Shown: one piece after another, positions 1 through 12,380 of the stretch
Layout: each line of letters begins with the position of its first letter
How positions within the stretch are numbered: the stretch's first letter is position 1
Assembly (NCBI GenBank): GCA_036674765.1
Contig: JARVKI010000020.1
Coordinates: forward strand, 124,001-188,000
Length of the DNA stretch: 64,000 bases
DNA from: Seiridium cupressi
Taxonomy: Eukaryota > Ascomycota > Sordariomycetes > Amphisphaeriales > Sporocadaceae
Reading direction: 5' to 3'
Notes under the pieces: generated by a model
Database searches by the model: none
What the model saw: the letters and a program-made list of their open reading frames with translations, nothing else
What the model was told of the DNA's origin: nothing
Translations under genes and position numbers: made by a program

Positions 1-3000
1 GTCGTAAAGCTGGAATTCTGCCCTCGAGGCAGCCTCGTACTTTCCTTGGGCAGCAACCACTGCGGAAGCATCATTGGTCAAGAATGTGTAAGCTCCAAAA
101 GCGTTGCGGGCCTTGGACTCGGAGGACATCCCTTCCAACCAGACACTCGAGGAATCCCGAGATATCAATGATGCCTCGACAACCTTGGCATTGGACTTCT
201 TGTAGGCCACGAGGTCAGCAATTTCTTGAACCTTGTCCCACCCACGCTTTTCGCCGTTGGCGAATACGCTAGGGCTTAAAGTGACATCTGGACCCCAGAC
301 GAGTGTGCTGTATCGGTGGGCAGAGTAGGGCGTGTCCTGGAAATCAAGCGAGTGATAACGCAGACCGGTCAGTTTGAAGACTAACTTGCCATTTTCCGAG
401 TCGTAAACCCTGGCGCTAGATGAATAGTTCTTGGTCAGTTCCTTGCGTCCAGGTCCTGCAAAGACTGACTTTGAAACCGACACTCCGCGACCTGAGCTCA
501 GCACGCTCGTCCGCACAACAACATCGTCTATGATGGCTGGGATGAGGACAGCGTTTACGCTACTCTTAATCCCATTCCACAAGCCTGGAGCACACGACTG
601 CATGCAACCATCGATTGCCACCGGGTGCATGGGATAGTTTGATTGAGCATACTCTGAGTCAGGGCCGAGCAGGTCAACATAGGAACGGCACTTTCTCGAC
701 CCCGAAGCTGTCTCAGTCTTTTGCAGCTTTTGGAATGTCTTGCCGAAGTTGTATCCAACGTCCGTCATCGACTTGTACCACAGAATTCCAGGAGTTGGGT
801 GTTGTAGAGGCCCAAGATCAGAGGAATTCGCGACGACATCAACATCCTTCTCCATGCGGACTTGGCCCTTGCAGTGATCAATCCAAGTGTTCTCGACCAG
901 CGATCGTACGACCCAGTGGTACCAGGATTTGTTCTGGGACGCAATGGGGAAAAGAGTGAGCATGATTCTCGTCTCCTTAGCCTCCTCAAGTACGAGCGCT
1001 TTGTCAAAGCTGACATTACGCAATCGGACTTGCTGCTGATGCTTGAGGTCCTCCCCTGACTGCTGACGAAGCATTGCATCCGTTTGTAACATGGCCTCCA
1101 TGGCCATGCACATGTAGCCGGCTCCTGGGAATACGACCTCTGGTCCCATACGATGATCTCGGAGCCAAGGAAGATCTTCAAGCTTCAAACTCTTCTTCCA
1201 AGCTGGTGACTGCCACGCAGTGCCAAGTACTTTGGAGCCAAGGAGATCATGGTGCGGGAACTGCCTATTCCTCCAGTCCAAGCTGGCCTCGCTCTCGTAC
1301 CAATAATCGGTGTTATGATTCCAGGAGTAGTTGGGAAGGTCAGTTAGTACCTTGGTGTTTTTCGAGATGTTGTTAATTTGAGAAAAATCAAGATTATGAC
1401 CGGCAACGAAAAGTCGACCAGCAACGTCAAATATTGCCTCTTCAGCCCCTTTGCCACGCACCAAGGCCGCGCAATATTGCACGTCGGCGCCCCCTCCGGG
1501 AAGCTGTTTCTTAACTTGACCAGTAGGGCCAGCTAGTGCACCACTAGGTCCAATTTCGATGAGGAAATCTGGAGCGTCTTTCTGAGACAACATCTGCCTG
1601 AGTGCTTGTTCGAACAGCACGGGCTGTACCATGTTGCTCCTCCAGTAAGACACATCGACTGGTCGGTCGATGCAGTCGCCCTCGACCGAAGAGAACATCT
1701 TGACTGTGGAATTCGGAGTAGGCATTGTGGAGAATCCCTCAGCTTCGAGGCACTTGACATACTCCTCCCCAGTCAAGCTCATGAAGGAGGAGTGGTAGGC
1801 CATATCGACTTGCAGCATACGGGCAAAATGTTTTTCGCTGACGAGCTCATTCTTGACTAGCTCGAGTGCCCCGATAGTGCCGGACAGAGTGACGCTATTT
1901 GGACTGTTGTAACAAGCGACAGTGACCGCTTTGGAGGGGGGGCCAAGAGATGCAGCTCTCAGGATGTATGGCTGCACGTCTTTCCCACCGAGTCCTACCG
2001 CCATCATGCCCATCTTGGATGGCTGGGATTCGCGAGTCGCAACTGAAGAATATCCGCGATAATATGCGGCCTTGATTGCGTTCTCATCTGATATAAGGCC
2101 AGCGGCGTAGGCAGCAGCAATTTCTCCGGATGAATGGCCAACGACGGACTCGGCGCTCACGCCCCACTTCCGGAATACACTCAAAATCGTGATTTGAAGC
2201 GCTGTCACAAGTGGTTGAGAGAATTCTGGGTCGCGCAGCTTTTCGGGGCTTCTGGCTTCCGTGAGCTCGGTCAGGAGGGACCACGACGGAGGATGGATCA
2301 GTCCCTGGAGAACTTTGTCTAATCGTACAATCGTTTCGCGTGCTTCCGGAAATGTTTTAATGATACTATGACCCATCTGCGACCATTGAGCACCTTGCCC
2401 GGTGAAAATGAAACCGATCCGCGGCGTCTCCGGCTTCTTTTTGCCATATACGATGCACGTGGCATCGAATGCCACATTCTTGGTGACAACATAGCCGCGA
2501 TGGAAATGGCGCGTCCGCCGATCCGAGAGAGTATAGGCAAGACTTGGCAACTCCACCTTGACTCTTGGGTTTAACAAATGCTTCCTCAGCGAATCCGTGT
2601 ATGCTTTGACAGACGGCTCATCGTTAGCGGAGAAGACCAACACTTGCGGTCTAGAAACCCCCTCAATATCGTCGAAAAGATCGTCGAAGCCGTTACTGAA
2701 AGACGAAGTATAACTCTGCATCTCAGCTGGTACCTGGTCAACAATCGCATGGGCGTTTGATCCACCGTAGCCGAAGGAGTTGACACTCGCTCGCCGCAAT
2801 CCCTTGTGTGCTGGCCATGGAATAGTATAGCGAGTAGCTCTCACTTTAGACCCTTCGAAGTCGATATTGGGATTAGGATCGATGAAGGTGGGGTTTCCCG
2901 GAATCCTGCCGTTTTCCACAGCCAGAATCGCCTTCATGAGGCCAGATATACCGGCTGCTGGCTCAGAGTGGCCAATGTTACTCTTGATGGAGCCTATGAC

Positions 3001-4172
3001 TAACGGTGCATCTGGCTGCCTGAACGAGGAGAACACAGAGGCAACCCCCTTCACCTCTTGCGGGTCTCCAGCTTGCGTACCAGTCCCATGCATCTAAAAA
3101 GGAAAAGTTGTAAGTATAAGAGCCCTGAGTGCCAAGTCCCCGAACGTACCTCAATATAGGCAGTGGCTGATAGGTCATGAATGCCGGCATTGGCATAAGC
3201 AGCTTTAGTAGCCCTTGCCTGTGCCTGTGAGCTCGGGCTAGCGATGCCTGGCGTCCTGCCATCACTGTTGGTTGCTGTACCTCGAATGATGGCTCGAATA
3301 GGGTCTCCATCTCGTTCAGCATCCGAAAGGCGCTTCAACATTACGCAGTTGATTGCTTCGGCTTTGATGTAACCGTCGGCCTTGACGTCAAAGGTGTGAC
3401 AGCGACCTGATAACGAGGATGCCCCTTTCATAGGACCACTATCCATGTTATGCTCCGGGCTGAGGTATAGATTGGCGCCAGCAACCAGAGCACCATTGAT
3501 TTCACCACTGGAAAGATACCGACAGGCAACATCGAGACCAACCAAGCTACCAGAACAGGCAGTGTCTATGGTCATACTCGGGCCGTGTATGTTCAAAAAA
3601 TGGCTGATTCGGTTACTCAGTATGGCACGGCCGACGCCGATGGTGACCGAGGGTGCACGGTCATCTGGGTCTCGGGCTTGCATATCAGCGTAGTCGACTG
3701 CGTAAGAGCCGACGAAGCAGCCTACTGCCTCGCCGTCAAGCCTTTCGAGGGGAATACCGGCATTCTCTAAGCACTCGTACACAACTTCCAGTAACTGTCT
3801 TTGTTGAGGGTCCATGGCAATGGCGTCGACTTTCCCGATGCCGAAGAACGCTGCGTCAAATTTCTTCGGATCGACATCCTCCAGGAACATACCACCAGGC
3901 GAGCGCATGGTCTTGGGCTTCTTGGAGCCATCGTGGTGGGTATCAACACGAAACCGTGACTGGGGGGGTGTGTTGTCTGCGATGCCTCCTCTCTCCAGAA
4001 ACTCCCACAGAGCGTGCGGCGAGTTATTGTTTCCTGGTAAACGACACCCCATGCCGACAACGGCAACAGGCTCTTGCACATATCTTTTCGACACTGGTGG
4101 ATATGGCGCTGCCTGTGCTACTACAGTACGACTGTGAAGCTGGCCGAGGCGATCAGACTCGTTGAACCCCAT
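1..4172 (-). CDS. Type I (highly reducing-type) polyketide synthase, N-terminal KS-AT-DH part, cut by window edge
   Basis: This iterative polyketide synthase would build the carbon skeleton of the cluster product in the cytosol. Two exons are visible, 4172-3150 and 3093-1, with a 56-base intron at 3094-3149. They give 1372 residues in one frame. The ketosynthase has the active Cys206 in DTACSGS, His343 in MHGTGT (the intron falls just before it) and His383 in NIGHS. The acyltransferase has GQGAQW and the nucleophile Ser662 in GHSSGE. The dehydratase has His988 in LRDHRMGP and Asp1169 in HPVAIDG. The last residues enter the region where a methyltransferase or its remnant lies in highly reducing synthases. 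No SAT domain precedes the KS, which with the DH argues for the reducing class. The DH His motif has its Gly one place early relative to HxxxGxxxxP, as some fungal enzymes do. MT, ER, KR and ACP lie outside the window. Start chosen about 40 residues before the KS core. Confidence 0.95.
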
Positions 4173-5170
4173 GATTACACCACGAATGATACCACAAGTG
4201 CCGGATGATCAGGTACTGCGGCCAAGAGAGCAATGATTGTCTGTTCTATGTTTCTATATGGGTGTACTTCAGTTGCGACTTGATGAGCACCGGCAATGTC
4301 ATTTGTAGGAGTTCCGCCCTGGTACTTCTTTACTCTTTGGACATTAGAAACCAAAGATCTAGACCTTCAAGTTTGCTTCATTGCATTGTGAGACCGTCTT
4401 GGGTTGCAATCTAAACTATTCCAGATCTATCGCCAAGCACACTTCGATACTTTCTGCTTTAGCCTTGCCGTATAAGCTTCTGCGGGATAAACGGTTGTGA
4501 TCGAGAGCCTAGACAACGAGGGTGGGTCATCACTGCTGCGCCATGATAAACTTCCATGAGGGCATTGTTTCTTAGCAACAGCCTCGCTGCCAGACTGCAG
4601 CGCATATGTCTGCTTTCAGCTGACAACTCCGCGCACCATCTGACCGGGCGAATACGATATGATATGTGCATGCAAGACACGCAGGCTCGTGTAACCACCA
4701 TGCAGTTACATGTCGGGTAATCAATCGAGCGAGCACTAATTCCACATTTGTCAGCTGACATTGCTCCTGGTCGCAGGAAAATGCCAAGCGATTATGTTGT
4801 ACACTTGGTTATCTCGGAATATCAATATGTGTGTCTCGAAGAGTATATTTGAGTCAGCTTTGCATCATGCACCATCAGCTGATCACATGCATACGCTGCG
4901 TGTAATTACCCGATAACCAGTCCGGGGGAAATTGATTGTAACTGCTGGTTAGCTTGAGACAGAGGGCGCCTATACGGCAAATCGATGGAGAGAAGGAGAG
5001 AAGAAGGAGAGGAATGGATTTTAGTGGCATAATATTGGTATTTACAGTGATATGTAGTCCACGGGAGCAATACATATCACGCAAAGCATTACCGTCGTAT
5101 GGGATCAACTAACGAACACCAACTACCATCTTCCAACGCCTGCGTATCCCCTGATTGACAGACGGATACC
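4173..5170. promoter_or_regulatory. Divergent intergenic promoter region between PKS and hydrolase
   Basis: This 998-base stretch separates the start codons of the PKS (minus) and the alpha/beta hydrolase (plus), so it must carry both promoters. It has no convincing ORF. Several GATA-type elements occur (for example GGATAA near 4486 and TTATCT near 4808), and a purine-rich tract lies at about 4985-5012. I found no repeated palindromic zinc-cluster site, so no specific regulator can be named. Confidence 0.6.
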
Positions 5171-6238
5171 ATGGAGGTACGCGAGATTGAATTCAAGACC
5201 ATTGATGGTATCACCTTGCGAGGTGATCTCTACCCGGCACCAAGCTCGGTAGGAAAGGGCCCAGCCGTGATCATCACCCCGGGGGTAAGGACTTACCCAT
5301 TCGTCATCTCCTACAAAGTCTCCACGCTTCAAGCATTTAGCGACTAACATGCTGAGTAGTTTAACTGTGTCAAGGAAATGTTTGTGCCTGAGGTGGCAGA
5401 GCAATTCCAGAAAGCCAATATCACAGCCCTGATCTACGATCCGCGCACTCTCGGCCTCAGTGATGGTCTCCCACGTAACGACATCGATCCTGCCCGCCAG
5501 GTCTCCGACTACTCCGATGCCGTGACATATGTGAGCGGGCTACCCAACGTGGACCCAGCAATGGTGGGAATCTGGGGCATGTCATTCAGCGGTGTCATTG
5601 CTCTCTCCGCCACAGCTCTTGATCCGCGCATCCGCTTCTGCATCGCGATTTGCCCTCTCCTGAACCTGGAATATGAAGCTGCAAAATTTCCGAAAGTGCT
5701 GGCCAAGTTGCAGCAAGATCGAGAGTCTCAGCTCGCCGGCAACGCGCCACTTTATGTGCCGGTTCTGACCGACCAGGGCAAAAACCCTGCTGGTATGGGT
5801 CTGGGGGCCGACAAAGAAGAATTCGACTAGTGAGTCTCTCATCAAATTCACGCCCCAAAAGCCTTCACCCTCACCCTGGAACCTTGTTAACCATGCTTGG
5901 TGCATAGTATGGTGAACGCCAAGCTGCGCGGCGCACCACGACACGAGAACCATACTACCTTCCAGTCCTATTACAAAATCAAGCTCTGGCAGCCACAGGG
6001 GATCATTTCTTATCTTGATAGGACCCCTGTCATGATGGTTGTGCCCGAGCTGGACCAGATATCACCACCCGACGCTCAGGTTGCCCTCCACAAGAGCTTT
6101 CCTGAGCCGAAGCTGCTCCACATCGCTCCTGGAAAGAGCCATCTCAACGTGCTGAGCGGCGATGATTTCCCACTGCTTTCTGAAATGCAGGCAAAGTTTG
6201 CTCATGATATAGTTGCTGGAAAGGGTCTAAATCCATAG
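5171..6238 (+). CDS. Alpha/beta hydrolase, polyketide-transferase-like
   Basis: Three exons (5171-5284, 5360-5829, 5908-6238) give 304 residues; both introns (75 and 78 bases) keep the frame and have GT-AG ends, the first with a CTAAC-like branch site. The fold is shown by PGFNCVKEM early on (oxyanion side), the nucleophile elbow GMSFSG with Ser113, a C-terminal PELDQISPP strand giving the acid, and His in GKSHLNV. Such hydrolases (DLH/Xaa-Pro-peptidase-like, including the polyketide transferase of the fumagillin pathway) occur beside fungal reducing PKSs, where they release or transfer the chain. The gene is divergent from the PKS, which fits co-regulation. It could instead be a simple esterase; the substrate is not readable from sequence. 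Confidence 0.9.
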
Positions 6239-6772
6239 TTGACCAAGGCTGGCCAAACCAGAAGGTGTATTAGAGCAGAAAACATAACCAAATAGGCTTC
6301 GAGCTCCGCAAACCACAATAACCGTCATGGATCTAGTTGTAATTGAAGCGCCTTATACATCAAATTGATCCTCTCCTTTGTTGTCATGGATCAGACTCCT
6401 CCCCAATGACAGCATGCGGAATCTGGGAGCTCCGCTCTGAGTCTTTCTATTTCTTCGCGCCAGTACTTTCGCAAATAATGTGAAACAAAGTTGTCAATAC
6501 GTTACGGCCGGGTGATGGAAAAAAGCTCCGCTTGTAGTGAAGTGAATTTTATGTAGCGCATGACAGAAGAGTATCACAGGGGGTTTATCAAATACGTGGC
6601 CGTCACAAAGTGCAACCACAAACATTTCACATTAATGCTCTAAAAGGAATCTATAACAGGACCACTGTAAAAAGAAAAAGAAAAACGAAAAAAGAAACCC
6701 AACCCCCCCTCCCGGAAGGTTTCTCCATGTAATCATGAGCGGGCAATTCCTCTAACCTATAACGTAATGTCA
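6239..6772. other. Intergenic region between convergent genes
   Basis: These 534 bases lie between the stops of the hydrolase (+) and the FAD oxidase (-). They hold an A-rich tract at about 6668-6705 and no coding signal. Both transcripts presumably end here; no specific terminator can be placed. Confidence 0.6.
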
Positions 6773-8518
6773 CTACCACCGCGCTTCACATAGGCGTCCA
6801 TCTGGGGCAACCGACAAGGCATCGGAGCCGACCGCGGTCACGGCCCAAAAGACGCTGTGAGGGTCATACTTGTGCTTGATCTCCAGCAGCCTGGGGTAGT
6901 TGGTGCCGTAGAACTGCGTCTTCCAATCTATGGAGGCAGCAAAGTTGGCCTCGTTGAGATGCGTACCCGTGTCCTCCGGCACGAGCGCGTCTATCCGCCT
7001 CTGTGCGAAGTTGACGAGCTGGTCCTGCAAATGCTGCTTGTCATCCCACGAGATGGTCGAGTTGTAGTAGCTCTGGATCAGGAGTGTCTGCAGCGCGGTA
7101 CGCCAGCTCGGCATAACGGCGTTGGGCGCCACGGGCTTGCGGTGCGGCTGGACCGACACGTCCTGTGCCGTGGAACCGATGATGATCTGCGTGGTGTCGG
7201 TGATCTCGCGGTATGCGTCAATGACCTTGGCGGGCGAGGCTTCGCTCACGGCGCGCGGGATGAGTCTCCCCGTCATGAGCTCACCAACGACGTATGGACC
7301 CCAGGGGGCGGGGCCGAAATAGGCAACGAAGTGATCGAGGTAGGTGGGTAGGGAGGTGATGGTCAAGTTATAGTCGATCTTCAGGCTGTCTAATTTGGTA
7401 GTGAAGTTTGACATCAGATCGCGCATCTGGGCCTCAGTATAGTCGGGGCGGGTGACGGCCTGGAGGTAGAATTGCGTTGGCAGAGTTGCGAAGGCGGACT
7501 GCGCTCCCCCAGCATTGATTCCCGGAAGCGACTCTTGGAAATAGGTAAACGCCTGCCAGAATGTGTCGTTGCTCATCTCAGTGCGGTCAAAAATAACCGC
7601 CGCCCCGCCAACAGGTCCATCCGGAAAGGCTCGCAGAGTGACTGCGGTCACGACTCCAAAGGTAGATGGGCCCGCTCCTGCAAGGGCCCAGTAGAGGTCC
7701 TCGTTCTGCCCTGGCGTGGCAGTGACAAAGGTACCGTCTGCCAAGACTACTTCCCATTCCAGGACATTGTCCGAAGCCATGCCGTACGCACCAGAAAGGG
7801 GAGAGTGGCCGCCACCCTGGATAAAGCCTCCCGCAATGCCAACCGTGGCACAATCGCCGCCTACGACGCGAAGGCCGGCATCATGAGCACCTTTATATGC
7901 CTCGTACCCTCGTACACCCGCTCCGAGCTTCACGGCGGGGCCTTGATGCCATGGCCGACTGTAGTTGTGGTTGACTTCAATCGAGTTGAGGTGATGGGTC
8001 CAGATACCCAGAGAACCTTGGCCGACTGACTTTCCAGTATAGTCATGGCCGGTGTTCTTGATGGTCAGGCGAATGTTGTTTTCATGAGCAAACTTGACAC
8101 CCGCTGCCACATCGGCTGGAGAGGATACGTTTATTGAGTACACAGCCAAGTTTCCTAGCTCGCAAGGAGACTTCCTGTCTGTCCAGGGGTCACAAGTCGA
8201 GTTCTGGAACCAGTAACTCATAGGCGTTACTGGGTTGTCTTCAAAAGTTATCGGATATGCCCAGTTCTTGCGGAGGTAGTTGCACCGCTCTTCATTGTAA
8301 TGCGGGTCATGGCACGCTGCGCCTAGTGGTACAGAGGCAATCAGTCGGCCATTGACGGTGGTGTTGAGCCCATCCCAGTGGTTCTTGGGCGGCCAAGCCG
8401 CATCTCCGGGCAGGACTCGGCATTCTTGATAGTGAGACTGATTGTAGCTGCTTGCACGCGAGGCGAAAGCAGACGGTAGAGATGCCACAGCAAATCCAGC
8501 CAAAGCTAGCGACAGCAT
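6773..8518 (-). CDS. Secreted FAD-linked oxidoreductase, BBE type
   Basis: A single-exon gene of 581 residues. The first 20 residues form a typical signal peptide ending near AFAS, and many NxS/T sites follow, so the enzyme should act in the secretory path or outside the cell. The PCMH-type FAD domain carries KNTGHDYTG (His158) and GGDCATVGIAGG (Cys223). In berberine-bridge-type enzymes these two positions bind the flavin covalently, so a bicovalent FAD is predicted. The C-terminus has the BBE motif (NYPRLLEIKHKYDP). The family uses O2 to oxidise alcohols or to drive oxidative ring closure. Placed between the PKS-side hydrolase and the exporter, it is a likely tailoring oxidase, though a carbohydrate or alcohol substrate is possible. 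Confidence 0.92.
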   Translation of the reverse strand: MLSLALAGFAVASLPSAFASRASSYNQSHYQECRVLPGDAAWPPKNHWDGLNTTVNGRLIASVPLGAACHDPHYNEERCNYLRKNWAYPITFEDNPVTPMSYWFQNSTCDPWTDRKSPCELGNLAVYSINVSSPADVAAGVKFAHENNIRLTIKNTGHDYTGKSVGQGSLGIWTHHLNSIEVNHNYSRPWHQGPAVKLGAGVRGYEAYKGAHDAGLRVVGGDCATVGIAGGFIQGGGHSPLSGAYGMASDNVLEWEVVLADGTFVTATPGQNEDLYWALAGAGPSTFGVVTAVTLRAFPDGPVGGAAVIFDRTEMSNDTFWQAFTYFQESLPGINAGGAQSAFATLPTQFYLQAVTRPDYTEAQMRDLMSNFTTKLDSLKIDYNLTITSLPTYLDHFVAYFGPAPWGPYVVGELMTGRLIPRAVSEASPAKVIDAYREITDTTQIIIGSTAQDVSVQPHRKPVAPNAVMPSWRTALQTLLIQSYYNSTISWDDKQHLQDQLVNFAQRRIDALVPEDTGTHLNEANFAASIDWKTQFYGTNYPRLLEIKHKYDPHSVFWAVTAVGSDALSVAPDGRLCEARW

Positions 8519-9412
8519 CTTGAAGGTTAAGACCGTTTAAGACAGCTAGATCACGAGAACAAGCCTCAATACAGAAGGCCCCCCAGTACGTCAAAGCCCC
8601 GAGAGATATTCAAAAGGGAAGCCAAACGTATTTATCAGTCCAGAGCCCAGATACTGAGATCATCCGTGGCTTATAACCTCACGATATTGCACATCTTGCC
8701 ACGACCGCCGCCCCATATAACTAGGGTGGATGATGTGCCAAATCACGGCGGTCCCGATCTCAGCCCATAAGAAAGGGCCCCCGAAAAGGCCGCACGGGAT
8801 TGCTTACTGTCAGATACAGAGGATTCTGATGGCGCTCAATATTTTCTGCAATGAAGTAAGCTGAAGGATCCGAGGAGCTGGGCTGGAGCAAGCCCCTTGC
8901 TACTAGACTACCTACAGATTGAGCCTGAACAAGTTTGGTACTTTGAAAAGCAATATCTGACGTATCAATCTTTATTGTTTCAGTTCATCATACATTTCTC
9001 CGAAGCCCCATGGCTGATCTGTACCAGTGGGTATGTTTGAACGATTAAATGTAAGCATACGGCAGATATCGTAGACTCGATCAGTCCCCAGTAGATGACG
9101 GTCAACGCATATATATAGTTTCGGGCTTCCAGGCTCGAGAAACTTTATACAGCAAAGACTCGGTGGGCGGAGATACTGCTGAAATTGAATATAGACGATC
9201 ATATTCCAAGTGAGCTTTTTTTTGTTTATTTCCGGCTCCCGAAAGCTTGTAGTGTATACATTATTGCATTCATATTACATAGGTAGGAGAAACCGTCGTC
9301 TGTTCAAATTATGTCTCAACATGAGCACGAGGAAAAGAGCAAGCTGGCCGTCCTCAAAATGCGTTCTCAAAAATCTACTTCAAGCGGGCTAGGCTACGGG
9401 GCTAAATACACA
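8519..9412. other. Intergenic region upstream of the FAD oxidase
   Basis: 894 bases between the oxidase start and the MFS stop, both minus strand. This is the oxidase promoter plus the 3' flank of the transporter. No ORF with coding character and no RNA gene were seen. Confidence 0.55.
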
Positions 9413-11502
9413 TCATAACTGCTCGCCCGTCTTGCTATCCACTTTGACACCTGCCTCGGTATTCGTCTCACCATTTTCTTCAATGGCCGATGGTTTGCTG
9501 CTCTTTAGGCTCTTCCGTTCACCTAGAAATGAAGCTAGGAAGGTCATGCCTCCGAGGCCAATGGACATGGCCCAAGCATCCTTCAGGCCGATCATATATG
9601 ATTGCAGGACATGGTCGAGGTCAGCACCGTGAAAGACGTTGCGAAGCTCTGTGGCGCCAACGGCCAGGACGTCCGCGGGGTTCAGATTAGGCGCAAGTTC
9701 CTTCAATACTGCGATCAGGCGGTTGCTGAGCACGGCTTGGGCGGCGGAAACCCAGATAGCGCCAGTAGCAAGTTGGAAAAATAGGATCACAGCTGTGACC
9801 ACTGCAATGTCCTCAGGCTTCGAGAAGGCTTGTGCGGCAGTGACAGGAACCTGGATGCTAGAACCAATGCCAACGCCTACAATGATTTGATATCCGATAA
9901 TCTTGCCAATCGACGAATCCTGGTCCAGCGTATAAATGAGGCCAGCGCCGAGTGTGATCATGGCGGAGCCAAAAATGAGGAACGGCTGGTAGTGGCCGGA
10001 CCGCCCGAGAAGTGCTCCACTGGGCAGAGCGGAGAATGCAGTTGTAAAAATCATTGGAAGGTTGCGTATACCACTGAATGTGGGAGTGACTCCGTTGATG
10101 ACTTGGAAGTACTGCGGCAAGTTGTAGAGGATAGAGAGATTGCAAGCGTTCAAGCTAAGTCCTTGTGAGTACGAGGGAGCAGTATGAGAAGGGTTCGTGT
10201 CACGACTTACAAGAAAATGAACACGCAAAATGCAGCAATAGTACGGTTCTTCAGTAACCGAGGTATCAACATGGCATTCTCGCCAGATCGCCATTCAACG
10301 ATAGCGAACACGATGACCATCACAACGAAGCCGACAAGCGTCCCAACAACGTTCGGGGAAGACCAAGATTCAGTCACTCCACCTCTTTGCATCGCAATTG
10401 TGAAGCATATCAGCGCTCCCAATGACAAGGCGATGCCTGGAATATCCGTGACGAAGAGCAATCCCTTGGCTGCAATTGGGGCTGGCTTTACTGCGGTTGG
10501 GGTGTGAAAAAGGACGAGGACCAGCAGTATCGATACAGCGCCAATTGGGAGATTGATATAGAACCTGTCAAGATGTCAGTCAGAGGTGAGAGGTATGATA
10601 TTTCCCGAATTTCTCCACATACGCCCAACGCCAAGTCACCTCACCACTGAAAACACCGCCAAGCAGTGGGCCAGCGACACTGGCAACGCTGAACACTGCA
10701 CCTATGAGGCCAAGATATGCAGGGACTTTCGGGGGTGGCACGATGAACGCGATGATGGTGTAGATCCCACCAGTCACTCCTGCGCCCCCAAGACCTGCGA
10801 TGGCGCGCCCCACGATCAGTGTGATGCTGTTTTGAGCCACGCCTTGAAGATGTAAGCTTTTGAGCCACAGCTCGGGTTGGCCATTTCAACGAACCGCAAA
10901 TCAGACTCCCAACCTCGAACAACAACACTGTGATCAGGAAAACAAGCTTCAGGTTGAAGTGCTTGTAGGCTTTTCCCCACAGTGCTTGGAAGACGGCCAG
11001 CGTGATGAAGAAGGCCGCTCCGTACCAGCCAATGTCCGCAAGCGACTAGCAGTTATATCAGCGCCTCATGCATCTTTCTCTAAAGCGATTCGGCGGCACT
11101 CACGTGGAACTCATCTGTGATGCTGGGGATAGCCGTTGCGACGATTGTCTGGAGTGGGCATTTGCGTTAGTTGTCCGTGGCCCCTCGATAGTATGTCCAG
11201 TAATTGTTTCGTCTATTGTCTTTTTATTTTATTTTTTTACTCCTTTTTCAAACGTACCAAATCTAATGCGACCTGTCCCAATGCAAGTTAATAGTAGTTC
11301 GTACGTCCCAATCGGAATGTTCGATTCTTACCAGGAACATGCATAGGAGCAAAGCGAAGACGACCAGGAAGAGCCGCAACCCGTGCGGCTGATCATTGCC
11401 GGTTGCCTTGGTTTCATCCTGGGCTTGGACAGCTGCAGCAGTATCCAACGCCGATAGATCTTTGCTGTGATTCTCACTATCGATGGGCAGCGACTCTGCC
11501 AT
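9413..11502 (-). CDS. MFS transporter, DHA/TRI12-like exporter
   Basis: Six exons give 560 residues: 11502-11332, 11148-11104, 11045-10895, 10842-10623, 10564-10211 and 10154-9413. The last intron (10155-10210) must use the acceptor TTAG before CTTGAAC; the nearer AAG acceptor breaks the frame. Motifs of drug:H+ antiporters are clear: [14 protein letters not shown] in TM1, [10 protein letters not shown], the A-type [11 protein letters not shown] stretch, and motif C as [11 protein letters not shown]. The number of hydrophobic segments fits the 14-TM subfamily that exports fungal toxins and drugs. The N-terminus (about 40 residues) and C-terminus are polar and cytosolic. Among tailoring genes, it most likely exports the cluster product or protects the producer. 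An upstream in-frame ATG at 11547 is a less likely start. Confidence 0.92.
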
Positions 11503-12380
11503 GGTGGTTGAGCTATTCAAGCGTGTCGGCGCGGGGCAGACACTCATGAACGTGCGATAGAGGATGGCGCAATGATCAGTTGTGATAAGAATCCAAGCAT
11601 GAGCCGCAAAAGATCGCGACTAGCAGGAGAGACGGTACAAGTTGGCACGTACGGGTAGTGCAGTCGACCGTGATAGTGCCTAGTGACCTGTGCTGCGCTG
11701 TCTCTGTGTGCAGGGCTGGCCAGGTAGACAAAACGACCGCTGTTGCTTGAACTCTCGAGCGGGGGATGCATTGGTTTCGTTTGCTTGCGGCTTATTGCTT
11801 ATCCCAATACCAGCTGATTGGATGTTGCACATGCTTAAAAATGCGAGGGTAGAAACTGTAAGCCAATGTTACACAACATGACGACTGCTGTTCAGTCTTT
11901 TGAGACATGTACCTTATTTGTGGCTGGCACGGTGAGCCGTGTCGCCGCCTTCCCAGGGTTTAAGTTGCCGTGCATGAAGCATGTAATGTAATCAAATTGT
12001 AAGACGACGCATTTTTTTGCCAATCTAGACTAGTTAGGCGTCGGGTCAGACGGTCCCTGGTTGTGCATCCGAAGTGATGACCTTTGAAGGCCTTACGTAA
12101 GCATGCTAGGCTTTGTGGGACGCAAGTTAAGGTAGCGCGCTAATGTAGTGGACGGGGTGGTCCCTGCCACGGCAACAAATCATCAGTGCCGCGGCGATCC
12201 GTGGAGTTCCATGGCGCTGGCACCTTACTAATGTACACTTTTGGACCTGGGAGTCGTTGTGTCGGCCATTGATCATGCACCAGTGAGTGAGCCAACATAG
12301 GGCCTGCCTCGTCTGTGTCAGGCTATTCCGCACTGCTGTATTGTAGGGTACTTGACTGCTCCTTCAGCAAGCACGGTATT
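11503..12380. other. Intergenic region upstream of the MFS gene
   Basis: 878 bases between the MFS start and the stop of the FSH1-type hydrolase. It contains the MFS promoter. No conserved ORF, repeat or RNA gene was recognised. Confidence 0.5.

Noticed and set aside
3051..3150. Continuous minus-strand frame through the PKS intron
   Set aside because: Reading through loses HGTGT, an essential ketosynthase motif; splicing 3094-3149 restores it in frame.
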